Shown: positions 7,111-10,642 of the stretch, one piece after another
Position numbering within the stretch: the first letter of the stretch is position 1
Layout: every line of letters begins with the position of its first letter
NCBI GenBank assembly: GCA_049521055.1
Contig: JBEKPE010000077.1
Location: 1-10,642 of the forward strand
Direction of reading: 5' to 3'
Source of the DNA: FEN-987 sp049521055
Lineage (GTDB): Archaea > Thermoproteota > Bathyarchaeia > 40CM-2-53-6
DNA: 10,642 bases
Notes under the pieces: model-generated
What the model saw: the letters and a program-made list of their open reading frames with translations, nothing else
Told to the model about the DNA's origin: nothing
Databases searched by the model: none
Made by a program: the position numbers and the translations under genes

Positions 7111-7138
7111 TTCGAATTTGTTATGCGATTTGTTCGAA
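7111..7138. promoter_or_regulatory. Paired TTCGAA palindromes, two helical turns apart
   Basis: TTCGAA occurs at 7111-7116 and 7133-7138, giving a centre-to-centre distance of 22 bp, in the middle of the divergent region between the molybdoenzyme operon and mobA. The spacing puts both sites on the same DNA face, as for a cooperatively bound regulator. The surrounding 50 bp are AT-rich relative to the window and could hold promoter elements for either direction. This could also be coincidence, since each site is only 6 bp. Confidence 0.3.
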
Positions 7139-7237
7139 ATAATTGTCGCGTGTGGACGCCCGCAACGGTGACACAGTCGCAGTCGGCCCCGCAACCAAAG
7201 CGTTCAAGCGAAATACGAGAAAAGTCGCATCTTAAGA

Positions 7238-7906
7238 ATGAACTGTACGATACCCTCGTTAGTAGTAAGGTGGGCGCCGAGTATGAGTTCACCCCATGAA
7301 GTAGGCAACAGACTAGGGGCAGTAATTCTGGCGGGCGGCAAAGCAACTCGGCTTCCCAACAAATGTTTGAGATCAGTTGGTGGGAAGGAACTCGTTCTCC
7401 ACGTTTTCGAAAGAGTCTCAATGGTAGTTTCGGAAATTGTAGTAGTCGGAAAAACCGTGCAGGACGTTAGCCGGCTTCAGCAAGTCCTCCCGAAAGCTCG
7501 CATTGTTCATGATAAGTCGCTGGCCCAGAGCCCATTGGTGGGCCTACTCTGCGGATTGCGCGCGCTTGAGACCGAGTATGTGTTCGCAGCTGCCTGCGAC
7601 ATGCCATTCCTAGAACCGCAAATCATTCGCTCCCTTCACGCCCAAGCCACAGGACGAGACGCCGCCATCCCTCACTCGAACGGAAAACTCGAACCATTAT
7701 GCGCCGTCTACAAACGAACCAACGCAATCAACGCTGCCTCAAATTGTCTACAAAATAGACGTACCAGCATCCTAGAGATGATCAAAGAGCTGAGGGACAT
7801 CATCCGAGTTAGCAAGGAGGAGCTTCGAAAGGAAGACCCCCGCCTCCTAACATTCATTAACGTAAATACCGAAGATGACATGAGAAAAGCAGAAGCCTTC
7901 CTATAG
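7238..7906 (+). CDS. mobA: Molybdenum cofactor guanylyltransferase MobA
   Basis: Transfers GMP from GTP to molybdopterin to make the MGD form of the cofactor, which DMSO-reductase-family enzymes require in bis form; it acts in the cytoplasm. The 222-residue open frame has the nucleotidyltransferase signature AVILAGGKATRLPNK (about 28-42), with the GG and Arg of the GTP-binding loop and a downstream Lys. The metal-binding Asp lies in CDMPFL (D121). The C-terminal FINVNTEDDMRKAE stretch also fits the family. The first 15 residues are atypical: ATG 7283 (MSSPHEVGN) would give a more standard N-terminus and has AAGGTG about 10 nt upstream. ATG 7238 has an AAATACG box centred about 25 nt upstream, fitting a leaderless transcript. 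It is divergent from the molybdoenzyme operon it presumably serves. A CTP-dependent MocA-like or other sugar-phosphate-type nucleotidyltransferase is less likely given this context. Confidence 0.85.
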   Translation: MNCTIPSLVVRWAPSMSSPHEVGNRLGAVILAGGKATRLPNKCLRSVGGKELVLHVFERVSMVVSEIVVVGKTVQDVSRLQQVLPKARIVHDKSLAQSPLVGLLCGLRALETEYVFAAACDMPFLEPQIIRSLHAQATGRDAAIPHSNGKLEPLCAVYKRTNAINAASNCLQNRRTSILEMIKELRDIIRVSKEELRKEDPRLLTFINVNTEDDMRKAEAFL

Positions 7907-7920
7907 CGAAAACTCGCTAT
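7903..7920. terminator. Bidirectional hairpin spanning the two convergent stop codons
   Basis: ATAGCGA (7903-7909) and TCGCTAT (7914-7920) form a perfect 7-bp stem with a 4-nt loop. The mobA stop TAG (7904-7906) lies in the left arm, and the TAG of the HHE gene (7919-7917 on minus) lies in the mirror position of the right arm. Convergent genes only 10 bp apart need such a boundary. There is no long U tract; the plus strand continues with a short TCTTTT at 7926-7931. It may act as a two-way terminator or a 3'-end stabiliser. Confidence 0.45.
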
Positions 7921-8411
7921 CCATGTCTTTTGTTGGACAGATGTAGGTTCAAGTACCAAAAGAGCACGTTCTCCTCTCTTGAAAAATGTCCACGCAGCAG
8001 TAGATTCAGCTGCGGAATGGAGCTTTTCTCGCCATGACTGACTTGATTGGAAACCTTTCGCATTAGATCACTGATCCCGTCGTGCTCTAACCCTATCCCT
8101 TCACACACGCAAGCGCCAAGGTAACGTTGCAGAAGAGGGAACAAAACACGCTCCTCTTTTGTGCGATGTTGAATGAACAGCTCTTCAAGCCGATTGAAAT
8201 GGCCAAGAAGCCTCGGATTGCCTCTAACCCCAACATGCCTGGAAGCCTCCTCCAGTAGACCCATTTTTCGCCTCATGACATCGTGATCGTTTTGAAGCTC
8301 GATGAGCGAATTGCGATTCTCATCGCAGTGGACCCTCAAATCGCTCAGTACGCCACAGAAACTCTTTGTGGGGTATTTCTCGGAATTCGCGAAGTCAGGT
8401 AGACCTTTCAA
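7917..8411 (-). CDS. Hemerythrin-like HHE-domain diiron protein
   Basis: Cytoplasmic four-helix-bundle protein of 164 residues expected to bind a non-heme diiron centre. Ligands in HHE order are visible: H43 in NDHD, H82 and E86 in HRTKE, H110 in EHD, and H142 and E146 in HFSRE. The first 35 residues, with C19 and C29, are not part of the bundle and are unassigned. Related proteins sense or bind O2 or NO, or repair iron-sulfur clusters after nitrosative stress (YtfE/RIC). Lying near a nitrite reductase, which makes NO, and a large iron-sulfur enzyme, a protective role is reasonable but inferred. The frame has no ATG near its beginning and starts with TTG at 8411, since an in-frame TAA lies eight codons upstream. 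It is divergent from the HTH_10 regulator and converges on mobA. Confidence 0.85.
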   Translation of the reverse strand: MKGLPDFANSEKYPTKSFCGVLSDLRVHCDENRNSLIELQNDHDVMRRKMGLLEEASRHVGVRGNPRLLGHFNRLEELFIQHRTKEERVLFPLLQRYLGACVCEGIGLEHDGISDLMRKVSNQVSHGEKSSIPQLNLLLRGHFSREENVLFWYLNLHLSNKRHG

Positions 8412-8471
8412 GCATCTCAGATTCTCCAGCCGTTAGAGTCTGTTTACAGAATTTCCGGCTTAGGAGTTGCC

Positions 8472-8485
8472 CCTAACAGGTTCGG
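8472..8485. promoter_or_regulatory. Operator-like motif upstream of HTH_10 regulator, second copy of the nirK element
   Basis: CCTAACAGGTTCGG matches the nirK-upstream palindrome CCTAACAGGTTAGG (9229-9242) at 13 of 14 positions; both are followed by G. It sits in the 129-bp divergent region, 56-69 bp before the regulator ATG and 61-74 bp from the HHE start, so it could affect either gene. The right half-site is degenerate here, which would make it a weaker site if the element binds a dimer. Confidence 0.5.
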
Positions 8486-8497
8486 GAACAACCAAGA

Positions 8498-8522
8498 AAT
8501 CCTATACGTTTCGGACAGGATT
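8498..8522 (+). promoter_or_regulatory. Putative promoter of the HTH_10 regulator with TATA box inside an inverted repeat
   Basis: TATACG at 8503-8508, preceded by the purine-rich AAGAAAT, looks like an archaeal TATA box with BRE. Transcription would start near 8530, leaving about a 10-nt leader before ATG 8541. AATCCT (8498-8503) and AGGATT (8517-8522) form a perfect 6-bp inverted repeat around it, so a bound repressor could block TBP. Recognised by eye only. Confidence 0.4.
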
Positions 8523-8540
8523 CTTCCCTTTGATGTAGTA

Positions 8541-9209
8541 ATGTTAGAAGCAGTTGTCAGCATCACCCCACCGCACAGCTGGATCAAAAGGCTCACCAGC
8601 AAGTTTCCCGCCGTCATACGCGTATTGGACTGCCGAAGCCTACCCCACGGGAAAGGGGTGCAGGAGCTCTTCGAAATATCGAGCGCTCCAGAGCATTCAG
8701 AGAGGATAGTGGAACATCTTCGAACGGACGATTACGTGTACGACGTAGACATTGTGAAGGGTGAGAGCGGAAGAGTCGTAGGATCCCTCAAGACCCATAA
8801 GTGTACCGCATGTCGAACTTTCGCTAGTGCGAACTGTTTCCTAATCTCTGCCGCAAGTAAACCCAATGGCAAACTCGAATGGACAGTGCTAGGCAACGAT
8901 ACGGTAGTAAAGTCACTAATGCATGAACTAGAGCAGAAAAACGTGATCGCTGAGGTTCTCAGAATTTCGAAGCTAGAAGACGAGAAAGAGTTGACCGCGA
9001 GACAGGAGAATATTCTGCAGATTGCGCTCGAGAAGGGTTACTTTGAATTTCCGAAGAAAATTACACTTCGCCAATTCGCTAAGTCGCTTGAAATCGCTCC
9101 CGCAACATTAACCGAGATACTGCGACGCGGACAGAAACGGGTGTTGCAGGAACATTTCAAAGGTCACCCTTCCGTGCTGGGAAAAAGAACCTCTTCACAC
9201 CTTCCTTGA
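8541..9209 (+). CDS. Bacterio-opsin activator type (HTH_10) transcription regulator
   Basis: Archaeal DNA-binding regulator of 222 residues. The C-terminus (about 150-203, from LTARQENIL through ITLRQFAKSL to ATLTEILRRGQKRVL) is the HTH_10 domain named after the haloarchaeal bacterio-opsin activator. The N-terminal part is a probable sensor without a named domain but with a cysteine cluster C88, C91 and C99 (HKCTACRTFASANC), which could bind metal, an iron-sulfur centre or respond to redox or NO. In haloarchaea the regulator DmsR of the dms operon is of this type, so control of the nearby molybdoenzyme is credible. The motif shared between its own upstream region and nirK points to autoregulation and nirK control. 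ATG 8541 is the natural start, because the ATG at 8532 is followed at once by a stop. It lies upstream of nirK on the same strand, 73-82 bp away, with a separate promoter. Confidence 0.88.
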   Translation: MLEAVVSITPPHSWIKRLTSKFPAVIRVLDCRSLPHGKGVQELFEISSAPEHSERIVEHLRTDDYVYDVDIVKGESGRVVGSLKTHKCTACRTFASANCFLISAASKPNGKLEWTVLGNDTVVKSLMHELEQKNVIAEVLRISKLEDEKELTARQENILQIALEKGYFEFPKKITLRQFAKSLEIAPATLTEILRRGQKRVLQEHFKGHPSVLGKRTSSHLP

Positions 9210-9228
9210 TTATCAGGTCAGCTAAGGA

Positions 9229-9249
9229 CCTAACAGGTTAGGGTATATC
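9229..9249 (+). promoter_or_regulatory. Putative nirK promoter: palindromic operator abutting a TATA box
   Basis: CCTAAC-AG-GTTAGG (9229-9242) is a perfect 6-bp palindrome with a 2-bp spacer, followed after one base by TATATC (9244-9249), a good archaeal TATA-like box. The transcription start would fall near 9271-9275, giving a leader of about 10 to 20 nt to the nirK start. The palindrome occupies the BRE position or lies just upstream of it, where archaeal activators and repressors commonly act. A near-copy lies upstream of the regulator gene. Confidence 0.5.
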
Positions 9250-9291
9250 GCTATTCGAACCCACCGACAGAACCTCCTTCCCGTGAGAAAG

Positions 9292-10642
9292 ATGCGGGAA
9301 GGTAAAGTTAGAGGTTCGCGGACGCCGACTAGAGGTCATAACCGCAAAGCCTCATTGATCCTGTTGCTGCTTATGGTATCTCTTCTATCAATTCCATTTC
9401 TAACACTCAACGTTTCGGGCGACACAAACGCGCCAGCGTATGCACCGAACCGCAGTAAGTCGCCCACCGATATACCATCAGCCCCCTCACCGTCGGACAG
9501 GGTTGTGGTTACGCTTGTTACTGAGGAGAAACTGGGGCAATTGGCCGATGGCGTCACATACAATTTCTGGACATTCAACGGAACGGTCCCAGGGCCATTG
9601 ATTCGATTACGCTTGAACCAAACGGTTGAGATGCACATAATCAATCCCCCGAACAGCACTATGACGCATTCGATCGATTCCCACGCGATCCTTGGCACCG
9701 GTGGTGGCAGTGCGTATTCGCAAACGCCACCCGGTCAGGAATCAGTTTTCCAGTTCAAAGCGTTGAGAGTTGGGTTGTTCATGTACCACTGCGCAAGCCC
9801 TGACATTCCCACACACCTCGCGGAAGGAATGTATGGGTTGATACTCGTTGAACCCCCTGGGGGACTATCAAAGGTTGATAGGGAGTTCTACATAGCGCAA
9901 GGCGAGTTCTACACGCTCGGACCATTCGGACAGAAGGGTTTTCAAGGTTTTAGTTTTCAGAAGGCCAACGCCGAGACACCAGACTACGTTGTATTCAACG
10001 GCAGAGTGGACTCGCTAACTGGCAACAGGTCGCTAAGTGTTAACGTCGGAGAGACGGTTCGCATCTTCTTCCTCAACGCGGGGCCCAATCTCGATTCATC
10101 ATTTCACATCATCGGCGGAATGCTAGACAAGGTCTACGTTGAAGGCTCGATTGCCTCCCCACCCCTACTCAACGTTCAGACAACCCTCGTTCCGGCGGGC
10201 GGGTCCGTAATGGTTGAATTCACAGCTGTAGTACCGGCTAAGCTCACTTTGGTTGATCATTCACTCTTCAGAATACATCAAGGGGCGTTGGGCATCATCA
10301 ATGTGGTTGGCGCAGCAAACCCTGCAATCATCTCGTCGATAAAGAACGCCACAATCACACAAACGATGAATATGAGCATGACCACAACGGAGAACGTATC
10401 TAACACTTCGAGCGTTGGTTCATCAAATAATACGGTGCTAATTCTGAACTATGCGTACGTTCCCGCGGACTTGACTGTCCCGGCAGGAACGACTGTAACG
10501 TGGGTGAACCAAGACTCGGTTGGACACACGGTCACTGAGGGTGATCCGAATTCACCTAAACAAGCGTCACTTCGCGTCTTTGATTCTTCAAGCGAAGCGG
10601 TTACTGGTAAGGTGGAGTTGATCGGAGCAGGCGAGAGTTGGA
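9292..10642 (+). CDS. nirK: AniA-type copper nitrite reductase NirK fused to a C-terminal cupredoxin domain (3' end beyond window)
   Basis: Reduces nitrite to NO outside the cytoplasmic membrane. The N-terminus has a hydrophobic segment at about 20-39 without twin Arg, probably a Sec signal or anchor. All copper ligands are present: type 1 H126, C167, H175 and M180; type 2 H131, H166 and H323; catalytic D129 (HSIDSH) and H272 (SSFHIIG). The short C167-x7-H175 loop and the EFYIAQGEFYT and DYVVFNG segments resemble Neisseria AniA rather than Alcaligenes-type NirK. A Ser/Thr/Asn/Met-rich linker (about 348-380) leads into a second cupredoxin from 381, with H412 in GHTVT as its first copper ligand; the Cys/His/Met ligands lie beyond residue 450. 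The extra domain probably acts as a tethered electron donor. ATG 9292 was chosen; in-frame GTG 9283 would add three residues. The frame is open to the window end with no stop. Confidence 0.93.
   Translation, partial: MREGKVRGSRTPTRGHNRKASLILLLLMVSLLSIPFLTLNVSGDTNAPAYAPNRSKSPTDIPSAPSPSDRVVVTLVTEEKLGQLADGVTYNFWTFNGTVPGPLIRLRLNQTVEMHIINPPNSTMTHSIDSHAILGTGGGSAYSQTPPGQESVFQFKALRVGLFMYHCASPDIPTHLAEGMYGLILVEPPGGLSKVDREFYIAQGEFYTLGPFGQKGFQGFSFQKANAETPDYVVFNGRVDSLTGNRSLSVNVGETVRIFFLNAGPNLDSSFHIIGGMLDKVYVEGSIASPPLLNVQTTLVPAGGSVMVEFTAVVPAKLTLVDHSLFRIHQGALGIINVVGAANPAIISSIKNATITQTMNMSMTTTENVSNTSSVGSSNNTVLILNYAYVPADLTVPAGTTVTWVNQDSVGHTVTEGDPNSPKQASLRVFDSSSEAVTGKVELIGAGESW

Noticed and set aside
7086..7421. 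Open frame on the minus strand across the divergent promoter and the start of mobA
   Set aside because: It runs antisense to the conserved MobA GTP-binding loop, has no recognisable domain, and covers the intergenic control region.
9215..9231. AGGTC / GACCT hairpin after the regulator gene as a terminator
   Set aside because: Only 5 bp, no U tract, and it overlaps the stronger palindrome CCTAACAGGTTAGG that better explains the region.
9336..9698. Minus-strand open frame inside nirK
   Set aside because: It is antisense to the N-terminal cupredoxin domain of nirK whose copper ligands are intact; no family features.
1..10642. CRISPR arrays, insertion sequences, tRNA or rRNA genes
   Set aside because: No regularly spaced direct repeats, transposase signatures, terminal inverted repeats around a gene, or cloverleaf-like sequences were seen on either strand.

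Overview
The window looks archaeal. The evidence is a bacterio-opsin-activator type (HTH_10) regulator, TATA-like promoters a short distance upstream of start codons, a textbook AGGAGGTGA Shine-Dalgarno site, frequent TTG/GTG starts (at least four genes appear to start with TTG), and a molybdoenzyme cluster arranged like those of sulfur- or DMSO-respiring archaea. Base composition is near 50% GC. I would guess a thermophilic TACK-type archaeon, but the lineage cannot be fixed from this sequence alone.

Left part (1-7010, all minus strand): a tightly packed operon for an exported complex iron-sulfur molybdoenzyme. In transcription order it holds the Tat-exported bis-MGD catalytic subunit (7010-4518), a four-cluster ferredoxin subunit (4506-3838), a ten-helix NrfD-family quinone-side membrane anchor (3841-2522), a small three-helix membrane protein (2518-2222), a TorD-type chaperone (2184-1531) and a large polyferredoxin with an MvhD-like middle (1534-116). 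Last comes a TatA-like protein running off the left edge (119-1), whose N-terminus appears frameshifted. Gene junctions overlap by 4 bp or are separated by only a few bases. The gene set resembles archaeal sulfur reductase (sre) clusters, while the catalytic C-terminus is DmsA-like. The substrate is unresolved.

Middle (7011-8411): a 227-bp divergent promoter region contains a striking 36-bp dyad and a pair of TTCGAA palindromes. It separates the operon from mobA (plus strand), which attaches GMP to the molybdenum cofactor and so serves the reductase. mobA converges on a hemerythrin-like HHE diiron protein (minus strand). Their two stop codons lie in the arms of one perfect 7-bp hairpin.

Right part (8412-10642, plus strand): an HTH_10 transcription regulator with a small cysteine cluster, then an AniA-type copper nitrite reductase (nirK) fused to a C-terminal cupredoxin domain that is cut by the window edge. 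A palindromic motif, CCTAACAGGTTAGG, lies directly upstream of the nirK TATA-like box and recurs with one mismatch upstream of the regulator. This suggests that the regulator or another shared factor controls both genes. Taken together the window reads as an anaerobic respiration island: an extracytoplasmic molybdoenzyme with its maturation genes (chaperone, MobA, TatA) beside nitrite-to-NO reduction and a possible NO/iron protective protein.
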